A stretch of 64,000 nt of DNA from Clostridium yunnanense (GTDB taxonomy: Bacteria; Bacillota; Clostridia; Clostridiales; Clostridiaceae). The DNA is taken from positions 62,001-126,000 of the forward strand of contig NZ_JAENHN010000039.1 of assembly GCF_016595795.1 (NCBI RefSeq), in the 5' to 3' direction. Positions 26,379 through 35,082 of the stretch are shown here, piece after piece. Position numbers and translations under genes: made by a program. The notes below the pieces were generated by a model, which did not search any database, had not been told where the DNA came from, and saw only the letters and a list, made by a program, of their open reading frames with translations. Position 1 is the stretch's first letter, and every line of letters starts with the position of its first letter.

Positions 26379-26870
26379 TTATTTTATTTTTCTAACAACT
26401 AATCTTGAACCTTGAACTTTAAATATTTCAACCTTAGTATCTTTCGATATATATTCTCCATCTGCAACTACATCAAATTTTACTCCATCAAAATCAGCTG
26501 CGCCTGCAGGTCTTAAATCTGTTATAGCTAAGCCAGTTTTGTAAAGCAAATAATCTAAATCATTAGAGCTTATATATCCTTTATTTTTATGCTGTTCTTC
26601 AGTTAATATCAGCGGTTTGAATAACTTCCCTTTTGTAAATGAGTTCAGTACCACAGCTAATAGTATTCCTAGTAATGCCACTATTCCAACAATCATTATA
26701 AGAGCTTCAACGAAAGACCTCACTGTAATAAATACTGCTATTATAAGACATATAGAACCAGCTATACCTGGAAGTCCAAAGCCTGGAACAACCATTTCAA
26801 TTCCTACAAGTATAAAACCTATGATTAAAAGAATAATAGTTAATGCTGAAAATGCTGAAAATAAATCCAT
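26379..26870 (-). CDS. NfeD-like membrane protein
   Basis: 163 residues. Three or four membrane segments lie within about 8-80 (VGIEMVVPGFGLPGIAGSIC is the NfeD signature region). A C-terminal OB-fold domain follows at about 105-163 (TGLAITDLRPAGAADFDGVK, then FKVQGSRLVVRKI). This is the short NfeD form without the ClpP-like protease domain. NfeD proteins are encoded with flotillins and probably assist microdomain assembly or quality control. ATG follows GGGAGGA. The pairing with floA is strong support. Confidence 0.9.
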   Translation of the reverse strand: MDLFSAFSALTIILLIIGFILVGIEMVVPGFGLPGIAGSICLIIAVFITVRSFVEALIMIVGIVALLGILLAVVLNSFTKGKLFKPLILTEEQHKNKGYISSNDLDYLLYKTGLAITDLRPAGAADFDGVKFDVVADGEYISKDTKVEIFKVQGSRLVVRKIK

Positions 26871-26992
26871 TTACTTTCCTCCCTTCATCATCCTTTAATC
26901 ATATTATACAAACTTTATCAGAATCCTATAATAGGAAGTCTATATAATATACATTTTTACTCCTAAAATGTCTTTTTGTATTGTTATCTTAT

Positions 26993-27904
26993 CTAAATAC
27001 TTTTTTCTTCTACCTTAGGAATAGTAAAATAAAATACTGTCCTATCATTATTTGATTCTACCTTTATCTCTCCCTTACAGCTATCTAATATTTCTTTTAC
27101 TATAAACAGACCCATCCCATTACCTTCACTGCCTTTGGTAGTAAATCCTTCACTAAATATAGAAGATAGCGTATCTTCTGATATCTTAGGTCCATTATTC
27201 ATTACTGTAAACTTATAATTATTAACCGTCTCAGTAAGTTCTATAAAAAGAAACCTACTACTATCCTTTAGTTGAAGAGCATATATGGAGTTATCAACTA
27301 GGTTTCCTAACACCCTACATATCTCCCATGCCTTTATAGGAAGTCTTTTAAGCTCAGTCTTCACTTCTATCTCCACAGCTATATCTTTTTGTTCAGCCAT
27401 TTGAAGCTTCGCTTGAAGCAAGGCGTTTATAGCTGGTTCTGAAGTCTTAAGCGCCTTACTGAGCTTTATGATATCTTTATATACCGGCTCCATATAGTTT
27501 TTAGCTTCTTCAAACTCTCCTAATTCCATGAGCCCGTATATTATTTGTATATGGTTTAAATAATCATGCCTTTGTTCCCTAAGAGTTCTATTCAATTGTT
27601 CCAGGTTTCTCATAGACTCAACCAGGCCACGCTCTCCTCTTCTAAACAGTATTGAATAAAAGCTAAATACTGATACTAAACTGTTCATAGCTATTATGAG
27701 AGCTATTATGTAGATCTTAGTAGTACTATTTTCTATTATGTCACTCCCTTTATTAAATATAAGGAGAAAAATCATAAGCATAACTTGTATGACATTCATT
27801 AAAGCTGAGATTAACAATGTCTTCCCTAGGCTAAATCTAAACTTATTTAACTTCATTATAGATATACTCAACCCTTCTGTATAAAATCTTGCTAATGATA
27901 TCAT
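26993..27904 (-). CDS. Sensor histidine kinase, SpoOB/GHKL type
   Basis: 303 residues from ATG 27904 (GGAAGGTG just upstream). Two N-terminal membrane helices lie at about 25-45 and 55-78. A coiled coil and a Spo0B-like dimerisation helix carry the phospho-His in LREQRHDYLNHIQIIYGLME. A C-terminal HATPase has N in VLGNLVDNSIYAL and glycine boxes in GNGMGLFIVKEILD. Kinases of this class pair with LytTR regulators; the LytTR gene at 24080-24817 is the natural partner. The sensing part is only the membrane helices. Confidence 0.85.
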   Translation of the reverse strand: MISLARFYTEGLSISIMKLNKFRFSLGKTLLISALMNVIQVMLMIFLLIFNKGSDIIENSTTKIYIIALIIAMNSLVSVFSFYSILFRRGERGLVESMRNLEQLNRTLREQRHDYLNHIQIIYGLMELGEFEEAKNYMEPVYKDIIKLSKALKTSEPAINALLQAKLQMAEQKDIAVEIEVKTELKRLPIKAWEICRVLGNLVDNSIYALQLKDSSRFLFIELTETVNNYKFTVMNNGPKISEDTLSSIFSEGFTTKGSEGNGMGLFIVKEILDSCKGEIKVESNNDRTVFYFTIPKVEEKSI

Positions 27905-28177
27905 ACCACACCTTCCATTATAAACCAATTTATAGTTTGCTACCTTTTAATTAACTATATTTATGTGTAAATAGAATTGCTCATACGAATCCTTGAATAT
28001 ATCTTTTTAAATAAGTTAACATCTTTTTAAATATAAATTATGTAAAATAAAATATGAATAAAATATATTGTATGTGTTATAATCTTAGAGGATTATATGA
28101 AATAATATAACTATATTTCATTATATCAGCAGATAAATAATTAATTGTGACTTCACGGTTACATAAGGAGTGGAAAT

Positions 28178-29353
28178 ATGAGTAGTAAATTTTATTTACA
28201 TAAAATAGCAAACAAAAAGATATCAGCTGGCCGTCCTTGGATATACATAGATGAAATAAATGAATACGATGGCGATTATGAAAACGGCGATATAGTTGAA
28301 GTTTATAACGATAAAAGTGAATTTATAGGAAAAGGCTATATAAATGATAGAAGTAAGATCACTATAAGACTGATGACTAAGGATATAAATGAAGAAATAG
28401 ATATAAACTTCTTCAGAAAAAGACTAAATACCGCATGGAGTTACAGAGAAAAAGTTATAGATACTTCTAGCTGTAGATTTGTGTTTGGCGAAGCAGACTT
28501 TCTTCCTGGTCTTACTATAGACAAGTTTGAAGATTACTACGTAATTCAGATATCTACTTTAGGTATGGATAAATATAGAGACCTAATAGTTAAAGTTCTT
28601 ACTGAAGATTTTGGTGCTAAAGGAATCTATGAAAGAAGCGATATAGGTACTAGAGAAATCGAAGGATTGGAACAAAAGAAAGGTTTCTTGACTGAGCCTT
28701 TTGACACTATGGTTCAAATTACTGAAAATGGAGTAAAGTATTTAGTTGATTTAGAGAACGGACAAAAGACTGGTTTCTTCTTAGATCAAAAAGAAAACAG
28801 AAAAGCAATTCATAGAATATGCAAGGATGCAGAAGTACTAGATTGCTTTACTCATACAGGTTCATTTGCACTAAATGCAGGAGTTGCAGGTGCTAAGTCA
28901 GTTCTAGGAATAGATGTATCTCAGCATGCAGTTGATTTTGCAACAAAGAATTCTGCACTTAATGGCCTTTCTGACGTAGTTAAGTTTGAATGTCATAATG
29001 CCTTTGATATACTTCCAAAATGGGCTAAAGAAGACAGAAAGTTTGATGTTGTTATCCTTGACCCACCTGCATTTACTAAGTCAAAGAACACAGTTACAGG
29101 TGCAAAAAGAGGTTATAAAGAAATCAACCTTAGAGGCTTAAAGATGGTAAGAGAAGGCGGATTCCTAGTAACTTGTTCCTGCTCACACTATATGAGTGAA
29201 GAACTTTTAAAGAAAACCATTGAAGAAGCTGCTAGAGATGCAAGAAGACAGTTAAGACAAGTAGAATTTAGAACTCAATCTGCAGACCATCCTATACTAT
29301 GGAGCTCAGATGAAAGCTACTACTTAAAGTTCTTTATATTCCAAGTAATTTAA
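28178..29353 (+). CDS. RlmI-like SAM-dependent rRNA methyltransferase
   Basis: 391 residues. An N-terminal PUA domain covers about 1-75 (FYLHKIANKKISAGRPWIYI). A Rossmann methyltransferase follows with LDCFTHTGSFALNAGVAGAK (SAM binding), FDVVILDPPAFTKSK and TCSCSHYMSEE. This is the layout of RlmI, which makes 5-methylcytosine in 23S rRNA using SAM; the exact target base here is inferred from family. ATG follows AAGGAG. It is monocistronic, closed by the hairpin at 29371-29415. Confidence 0.88.
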   Translation: MSSKFYLHKIANKKISAGRPWIYIDEINEYDGDYENGDIVEVYNDKSEFIGKGYINDRSKITIRLMTKDINEEIDINFFRKRLNTAWSYREKVIDTSSCRFVFGEADFLPGLTIDKFEDYYVIQISTLGMDKYRDLIVKVLTEDFGAKGIYERSDIGTREIEGLEQKKGFLTEPFDTMVQITENGVKYLVDLENGQKTGFFLDQKENRKAIHRICKDAEVLDCFTHTGSFALNAGVAGAKSVLGIDVSQHAVDFATKNSALNGLSDVVKFECHNAFDILPKWAKEDRKFDVVILDPPAFTKSKNTVTGAKRGYKEINLRGLKMVREGGFLVTCSCSHYMSEELLKKTIEEAARDARRQLRQVEFRTQSADHPILWSSDESYYLKFFIFQVI

Positions 29354-29370
29354 GTGTTACTATAAAAATA

Positions 29371-29415
29371 TAGCTTTCAAAGCTTCTTAATAATTAAGAG
29401 AGCCTTGAAAGCTTA
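29371..29415 (+). terminator. Terminator after the RlmI-like gene
   Basis: TAGCTTTCAAAGCTTCTT pairs with AAGAGAGCCTTGAAAGCTTA with two mismatches and is followed by CTTTTTGTTTT. Confidence 0.75.
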
Positions 29416-29497
29416 CTTTTTGTTTTATAGTTACACTCTACACCCTTCCTTAATATGTCTAGTTACATCTTAAAGCTTATATATTTCCCAGACATCA

Positions 29498-29533
29498 AAA
29501 AAGAGCTTCACCAATTAATGAAAGCTCTATGAT
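29498..29533 (-). terminator. Terminator after comB
   Basis: On the minus strand AGAGCTTTCAT pairs with TGAAGCTCT around TTAATTGG (one bulge) and is followed by TTTTTT. Confidence 0.75.
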
Positions 29534-29543
29534 TATCAACTTA

Positions 29544-30251
29544 TTATATTGTAATTGCACCATTCTTATATTCTGGCACTATAGAAAATAAATCCTTCTT
29601 TGCACAGTATTGAATATCAGCTTCTAGCTCTAGTGACTTCAACACTTCATAATGTCTAGCATTCTTAATATAGTCCAATACATTATTATTGTTTTCATAG
29701 ATATATCTTGCTGTAAAAGCCACATCAGTAAGAGAACCATCTCCCTCTTCAGTAAGGCACTTTATCATATAGCCTGAACATATAAAATCATCTATAGAAA
29801 ATCTCCCCATGGTTCCAGCATTAACAAAAACAACATCTTTATTGTCCTGTTTTAGCTTCTCTGCTACAGCCTTAGCATTTAACATACAACCTATATATAT
29901 GTTATCAGCAATAAGACAGTTATTTATGGCTTTAGTTCCGTTTGTAGTTGACAGTATTACAGTTCTATTTTCTACCTCGTCCCTAGTATATTCTAAAGGA
30001 GAGTTAGACATATTAAACCCCTCTATTTTAATAGCTCTTCTTTCACCACCTAAGATAACACCCTCTTTAAGGCTTTCAGCTATCTTAAATGACTGCTCAA
30101 CAGTTAGAACCGGTATTACCTTCTTAGCTCCATTAGCTAAGGCAGTGGTAATTACAGAGGTTGCTCTAAGCATATCAATAACTACAACAGTTTTATTTTC
30201 TATAAGTTCTGGTCTTATATCATCAGCAGAAACAATAATGTCTATATTCAT
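29544..30251 (-). CDS. comB: 2-phosphosulfolactate phosphatase-like protein (ComB)
   Basis: 235 residues matching the ComB family: VVVIDMLRATSVITTALANG, GGERRAIKIEGFNMSNSPLE, VILSTTNGTKAINNC and a late GYMIKCL region. ComB removes phosphate from 2-phosphosulfolactate on the way to sulfolactate or coenzyme M. No other gene of that pathway is in the window, so the natural substrate here is uncertain. Its ATG overlaps the stop of the cdaR-like gene by one base (TAATG), so the two are coupled. Confidence 0.82.
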   Translation of the reverse strand: MNIDIIVSADDIRPELIENKTVVVIDMLRATSVITTALANGAKKVIPVLTVEQSFKIAESLKEGVILGGERRAIKIEGFNMSNSPLEYTRDEVENRTVILSTTNGTKAINNCLIADNIYIGCMLNAKAVAEKLKQDNKDVVFVNAGTMGRFSIDDFICSGYMIKCLTEEGDGSLTDVAFTARYIYENNNNVLDYIKNARHYEVLKSLELEADIQYCAKKDLFSIVPEYKNGAITI

Positions 30252-31198
30252 TAAGCTCTTCTCTCCTTCCAGATAAAGAAAGCTATTATAAATATTGAGG
30301 CTTCTTTGAAGTTTCTTATATCATATCCAGTATCTTTATATATTTTATCTAATCTATATATAAGAGTATTTCTATGTATATATAACTTTTTAGCTGCCTC
30401 ACTAATATTAAGGCCACAATTTGCAAATTCCTCTATGGTACTTATAATTTCAGAGTCAAACTTAGAAAACTTATCTTTAAATTTAATAAACAACTCTTCC
30501 TTCATGTTGTCATTTATATTATAGATTACCTTTTCTAAAATAAGTTTATCTGAATCATGTACTGTTTCCTTCAAATCATATTTCTTACTAAGAGTTATAT
30601 ACAATGCTGCATCATTAAATGCATTTTTTATATCATCAGCTCCACCAGTAAAGGAGCTATAACTGATATAGCACTTTGTATATATATCCGAAAGAATAGA
30701 GTCCTTCATACTATTTGCATGCTCTAATTCATCCTCAAAATTACCTAAAATAACTATGTGATCTTTATAAATCATACTTATTATATTTTCATCATCATAG
30801 GATTCTTTTATTACATTAAGAGCATCATATCTATTTTTACTTAAAGATATAAGAAACAGTGTACATTTATTGGATAGAAAGGGCAATGCATTATATAAAG
30901 CTTCTGAAGAAACACCCTTTCCTTCCAACATATTAATAACAAGTTGTTCTCTCATAGAGAATATTTCTCTATATTTAGTTTCTATTGAGTATTTTAGTAG
31001 GGGAATGCACATTTCAAAGCTTTTGCTGATTGCAAGCTTAGCTTTTTGAGCTCCAAGCCAAAGCTCTTTTTCTAATAGCAGTGCTCCATCAACTGATATT
31101 ATTGAATTGAATAATATCGTATTATCATCTAATGATACTTTAAACTCCACACCACTATTTTCACTCAACCTAGCAAGATAGTCTTTGAAATTGTACAT
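30251..31198 (-). CDS. CdaR/PucR-type transcriptional regulator
   Basis: 315 residues. The C-terminal PucR-type helix-turn-helix is NISEAAKKLYIHRNTLIYRL followed by DKIYKDTGYDIRNF (about 265-300), the strongly conserved end of sugar-diacid (CdaR) and purine (PucR) regulators. The N-terminal part is a variable ligand or dimerisation region. It lies between msmX-like and comB genes with gaps of 12 and -1 bases, so it is probably cotranscribed and may regulate this unit. ATG follows AGGAGGG. Confidence 0.85.
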   Translation of the reverse strand: MYNFKDYLARLSENSGVEFKVSLDDNTILFNSIISVDGALLLEKELWLGAQKAKLAISKSFEMCIPLLKYSIETKYREIFSMREQLVINMLEGKGVSSEALYNALPFLSNKCTLFLISLSKNRYDALNVIKESYDDENIISMIYKDHIVILGNFEDELEHANSMKDSILSDIYTKCYISYSSFTGGADDIKNAFNDAALYITLSKKYDLKETVHDSDKLILEKVIYNINDNMKEELFIKFKDKFSKFDSEIISTIEEFANCGLNISEAAKKLYIHRNTLIYRLDKIYKDTGYDIRNFKEASIFIIAFFIWKERRA

Positions 31199-31210
31199 AT
31201 TTTAGCCCTC

Positions 31211-32320
31211 CTATAAAATTGTTAATTCTGTTTCCTTATCAAATACGTGTATTTTATCAACTTCTATTGCAAATTTACCTCTATCACCAGTTTGAAGTCT
31301 AGTACTTCCATTTACTCTTATTGTCATGTTGTTTCCGTCTTTTGACACGTAAATGTAACTTTCAGCTCCCATTAATTCTGTAACTTCTACTTTAGCTTCT
31401 ATAACTGAATTTTGATTTCTAGCTATAAAGTCTGGATCATCATCAATATGTTCTGGTCTTATACCCATTATAACATCTTTTCCCACATAATTGTTCTTTT
31501 TTAACACTGATGATTGCTCAGCATTAAGAACTATCTTCTCTGTTCCTACAGTAAGAACTATCTTTCCTTGCTCTTCTGAAACCTTAGCATCTAAGAAGTT
31601 CATTTGTGGAGATCCGATGAATCCTGCAACAAATATGTTTGCTGGGTGATCATACACTTCTTGAGGACTTGCAACTTGTTGAACTAATCCATCTCTCATA
31701 ACAACTATTCTTGTACCCATAGTCATGGCTTCTGTTTGGTCATGAGTAACATATACGAATGTAGTTTGAAGTCTCTTGTGTAACTTAGATATTTCAGTTC
31801 TCATTTGAACTCTTAGTTTAGCATCTAAGTTTGAAAGAGGTTCGTCCATTAAGAATACTTTAGGTTCTCTAACTATTGCTCTACCTAATGCAACTCTTTG
31901 TCTTTGTCCACCTGAAAGTGCTTTTGGTTTTCTATCTAATAAATGCTCTATGTCAAGGCTCTTAGCAGCTTCTCTTACTTTCTTATCTATTTCAGCTTTA
32001 TCTACTTTTCTTAATTTTAGTCCGAAGGCCATATTATCATATACAGTCATATGTGGATACAATGCATAGCTTTGGAAAACCATTGCTATATCTCTGTCTT
32101 TTGGTGCAACATCATTGACGATTTTATCTCCGATCCAAAGTTCTCCGTCTGATATTTCCTCAAGACCTGCTATCATTCTTAAAGTGGTTGATTTACCGCA
32201 ACCTGATGGTCCTACAAATACTATAAATTCCTTATCTTCAATCTCAAGATTAAAATCTTTTACTGCAGTGACATCCCCTTGATATACTTTGTATATATGT
32301 TTCAATGATAAATTTGCCAT
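31211..32320 (-). CDS. msmX: Sugar ABC transporter ATPase (MsmX/UgpC type)
   Basis: 369 residues from ATG 32320 after GGAGGAG (the longer frame has no site). Walker A is GPSGCGKSTT, Q-loop VFQSYALYPHMTVYDN, signature LSGGQRQRVALGRA, Walker B VFLMDEPLSNLD, H-loop YVTHDQTEAM. C-terminal TOBE/OB regulatory domains follow from about 235 (MGIRPEHIDDDPDF). MsmX-type ATPases energise several sugar importers encoded elsewhere, which fits the absence of permease genes here. A cre-like site lies 32 bases upstream of the start. Confidence 0.88.
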   Translation of the reverse strand: MANLSLKHIYKVYQGDVTAVKDFNLEIEDKEFIVFVGPSGCGKSTTLRMIAGLEEISDGELWIGDKIVNDVAPKDRDIAMVFQSYALYPHMTVYDNMAFGLKLRKVDKAEIDKKVREAAKSLDIEHLLDRKPKALSGGQRQRVALGRAIVREPKVFLMDEPLSNLDAKLRVQMRTEISKLHKRLQTTFVYVTHDQTEAMTMGTRIVVMRDGLVQQVASPQEVYDHPANIFVAGFIGSPQMNFLDAKVSEEQGKIVLTVGTEKIVLNAEQSSVLKKNNYVGKDVIMGIRPEHIDDDPDFIARNQNSVIEAKVEVTELMGAESYIYVSKDGNNMTIRVNGSTRLQTGDRGKFAIEVDKIHVFDKETELTIL

Positions 32321-32351
32321 TTGTACTCCTCCTTGCATTTTATACTCTAAT

Positions 32352-32365
32352 TGTAAGCGTTTAAT
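32352..32365. promoter_or_regulatory. cre-like site before msmX-like gene
   Basis: TGTAAGCGTTTAAT on the plus strand (ATTAAACGCTTACA on the minus strand) fits the CcpA consensus TGWAANCGNTNWCA at 12 of 14 positions. The location 32-45 bases before the start would allow repression or roadblock by CcpA. Confidence 0.45.
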
Positions 32366-32402
32366 CACACTTATTCCATACGAGGAAATTACAAAATTAA
32401 TT

Positions 32403-33344
32403 TTAGCTATTTGTAGTAAAGTACAAACCCTGGCAATAATAATTCCTATTCATAGTATTATCTATTTCATTCAATATCTCCCACTTCTTAAGACTCCACA
32501 TTGGTCCGATTAACGAAGCTCTTGGTGCATCCCCTGTTAGCCTATGAATAACCATATCTTCAGGAAGCATAGTAATTGATTTGCATATAATATCTACATA
32601 TTGTTCCTTCGAAAGGAACTTCAGCTTATCTTGTTCATATAATCTTACTAACGGAGTTTCTTTAAGCAAGTGCAGCAAATGAAACTTCACTCCATTTACG
32701 CCGCTATGAGCAATATAGTTAACAGTTTTAAACATATCTCCCTCTGTTTCGCCTGGCAGTCCAAATATACAGTGTACAACTATATCAATTGATCTTTGTT
32801 TCAATCTTTCAACAGCTTGTTCAAACACATCAAGCTTATACCCTCTGTTTATCACCTTTGCTGTATCATCACTAACAGTTTGAAGTCCAAGTTCTACCCA
32901 AAGATATACCTTTTTACTTATTTCCTCTAATAGATCTAGAACTTGTTCATCTAAACAATCTGGTCTAGTGGCAATAGCTATACCTACAACATCCTCTTGT
33001 TTCAATGCTTCTTCGTACTTTTCCCTAAGGACATCAATTGTCGCATAAGTATTTGTATATGCTTGAAAATAAGCTATGTACTTGCCATCTTTCCACTTTT
33101 TTTGCATCATATTCTTTATATCATTAAATTGAGATGTTATAGAGAAGTTCCTGTCTCCTGCAAAATCTCCTGATCCTCTTTCACTACAAAACAAACAACC
33201 GCCCTTACTTATAGTCCCATCTCTATTAGGACATGTAAAACCAGCATCTAAAGATATCTTAAATACTTTTTCTCCAAATCTTTCTCTTAGAAAGTAGTTT
33301 AAACTATGGTAAGGCTTATTTCCCCACATCTTCTTTTGTTCCAT
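32403..33344 (-). CDS. TIGR01212-type radical SAM protein (YtqA-like)
   Basis: 313 residues. The Fe-S cluster cysteines are Cys38, Cys50 and Cys53 in FTCPNRDGTISKGGCLFC, the spacing typical of this radical SAM group. Further marks are SFNYF-like N-terminus (HSLNYFLRERFG), LGLQTVSDDTAKVINRGY and CIFGLPGETEGDM. It resembles the Elp3-like radical SAM core without the acetyltransferase. It probably modifies RNA or a cofactor; the reaction is unknown. ATG follows GAAAGGT. Confidence 0.88.
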   Translation of the reverse strand: MEQKKMWGNKPYHSLNYFLRERFGEKVFKISLDAGFTCPNRDGTISKGGCLFCSERGSGDFAGDRNFSITSQFNDIKNMMQKKWKDGKYIAYFQAYTNTYATIDVLREKYEEALKQEDVVGIAIATRPDCLDEQVLDLLEEISKKVYLWVELGLQTVSDDTAKVINRGYKLDVFEQAVERLKQRSIDIVVHCIFGLPGETEGDMFKTVNYIAHSGVNGVKFHLLHLLKETPLVRLYEQDKLKFLSKEQYVDIICKSITMLPEDMVIHRLTGDAPRASLIGPMWSLKKWEILNEIDNTMNRNYYCQGLYFTTNS

Positions 33345-33517
33345 ATAATCAACCTTTCATAAAAACATAAATAATTTATATCTTATTATATTCTACCCTT
33401 TATAAGGCTTATACTTCAATTGTTTATTTATGCCTACAACAAGGTTATAGCTTCTAACCCAAGTACAAATCAATTTCTATTAGAACAATCCACCATATAT
33501 ACCTAAATTAAATCACT

Positions 33518-33566
33518 AAGTTATGCATGCTAAAAGCAATATATAGTTTTCAAACATGCATAACTT
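33518..33566. repeat. Hairpin family B, copy 1
   Basis: AAGTTATGCATG (33518-33529) pairs perfectly with CATGCATAACTT (33555-33566). The same 12-base arms are found at 37804-37857. It lies after the lipoprotein gene on the minus strand and may end its transcript. Confidence 0.75.
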
Positions 33567-33623
33567 AAACTTTTATATTTTTTACCTATGTAAATAAACA
33601 AAAGTAATGTTACAGAAAAACTT

Positions 33624-34718
33624 CTACACCTTATCTACCTTTAATTCTTTAAAATCAAGTTTATACATACCCAATACATCCTGTCTTACATCGTTTCTAC
33701 CACTTACAGCTTTTACTTCAAAAAACATTTCTGTTTTAGTAAATTTTGAAAATATAAGCTCATATTTATCTGTAGGGAATATCTTATCAAACTCAGCTTC
33801 AAGCATACTTCCACTAGCAACACTATAAGCCTTCAATCTATTAGCTACTTTATTCTCCAAATACTGGACTGCCATATAATTCTCATCTTGAGAAAACATA
33901 ATCTTTTGGACTATCCCATTATCATATATATCAACAGCCTTGACCTTTTTAGCTAATGGCTTTTTATCAGAATCCTGCTGCTGTTTTTGATCTTGGCCTT
34001 CACCACCACCGCTGCCTCCACCTTGTGACGATGCTGTTGGCATTGCATCTTCTACTTCTAATATACCAACAAACGCTCTGTTTTCATCTTTTGTGGATAT
34101 ACCCATCCTTTGACCTGATATAGTAAAATTAATAGCAGTAAATTCTTTTGCTGGTATATCCTTTTTTAATATGTTAGCTTCGTTTGTTTTTGGGTACATA
34201 TCCTTAGGTAAATCTTTTATAGAAATAACTAACTTAGCTTTTGGCTCATCCTTTGCTTTTAACTTAATACTATCTCCTTCAGCAAAGGCTTCTACAAGAG
34301 TTTCAGCTTTGACTTCATCTATTTCATATACATCACCTTGCTGCTTAGATACCTTAATCGAAAAAGTATCTATATCTGCTCTTGCAACTCCTTGTTTTAA
34401 TCTATTTACTTTAGCTTTTATAATTGCACTTTTACCCGATTGATTTATCTCACTTACCGAAAAATCTACCACAGATAAATCTGTATCTTGAAGTTCCTGT
34501 GTTTTATTGGCAAGCTTTGAACTGCATAACTTTCTAGCATTTTCATAGTCGTTTCTCGAAAGATACTTCATATAATTTTCTGCGACCCTTATAGCTTGCT
34601 TTTCATTAACTAGGCTATCCGAACTAGATCCACTTGAAGAAGTATTACTTTTTTTGCATCCAACAAATATGGTTGCTATAACTAATATACATACTACAAA
34701 CAACCTTCTTTTCTTCAT
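33624..34718 (-). CDS. Lipoprotein of unknown function
   Basis: 364 residues. The signal peptide MKKRRLFVVCILVIATIFVG ends in Cys21, a lipobox (FVGC) for lipid anchoring outside the membrane. A Ser-rich linker follows, then a NTF2-like stretch (VNEKQAIRVAENYMKYLSRN) and a second beta-rich domain. A Gly/Gln-rich insert lies at about 232-248. No known ligand. ATG follows AAGGAG. It is divergent from the YkvI-like gene and is a single-gene unit. Confidence 0.72.
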   Translation of the reverse strand: MKKRRLFVVCILVIATIFVGCKKSNTSSSGSSSDSLVNEKQAIRVAENYMKYLSRNDYENARKLCSSKLANKTQELQDTDLSVVDFSVSEINQSGKSAIIKAKVNRLKQGVARADIDTFSIKVSKQQGDVYEIDEVKAETLVEAFAEGDSIKLKAKDEPKAKLVISIKDLPKDMYPKTNEANILKKDIPAKEFTAINFTISGQRMGISTKDENRAFVGILEVEDAMPTASSQGGGSGGGEGQDQKQQQDSDKKPLAKKVKAVDIYDNGIVQKIMFSQDENYMAVQYLENKVANRLKAYSVASGSMLEAEFDKIFPTDKYELIFSKFTKTEMFFEVKAVSGRNDVRQDVLGMYKLDFKELKVDKV

Positions 34719-35082
34719 AACTTCCCACTCCTTATTATTTATAGATGAACCACTTCTAATTAAATTTATTTTTTTAAATTCTCCCCTCAGAACCCGGAGG
34801 AGTTTTTAACATAGTTTTGGATTGAAGTATTTCATCTTTATCTAGAGATGTAACACATCTAACTAAACCAATGTTTAGTAATATCTTAAATTAAGCCTTT
34901 GAATATTCTTGAGATCAATATAAATATAACTGTCTATAGTTTATTGATCTATATACATAGCTATATAAAATAGCTTTTCCATTTAAGTAAAAACTATTAT
35001 ATAAATATTCTTCTAACTTTTATGAATAAAAAGTGGACAATCTCTATATATTTATTATGAATAATATACATGGAGGGATATC
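34719..35082. other. Divergent intergenic region with a family A hairpin
   Basis: 364 bases between the lipoprotein gene and the YkvI-like gene. It holds hairpin family A copy 4 (34744-34836) and AT-rich promoter sequence for both genes. No other feature seen. Confidence 0.6.
34744..34836. repeat. Hairpin family A, copy 4
   Basis: GATGAACCACTTC (34744-34756) pairs with GAAGTATTTCATC (34824-34836), two mismatches. The inner stem CTCC/GGAG surrounds CCTCAGAACCC. It lies 25 bases upstream of a minus-strand start, so it is not simply a terminator for that gene. Confidence 0.68.
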
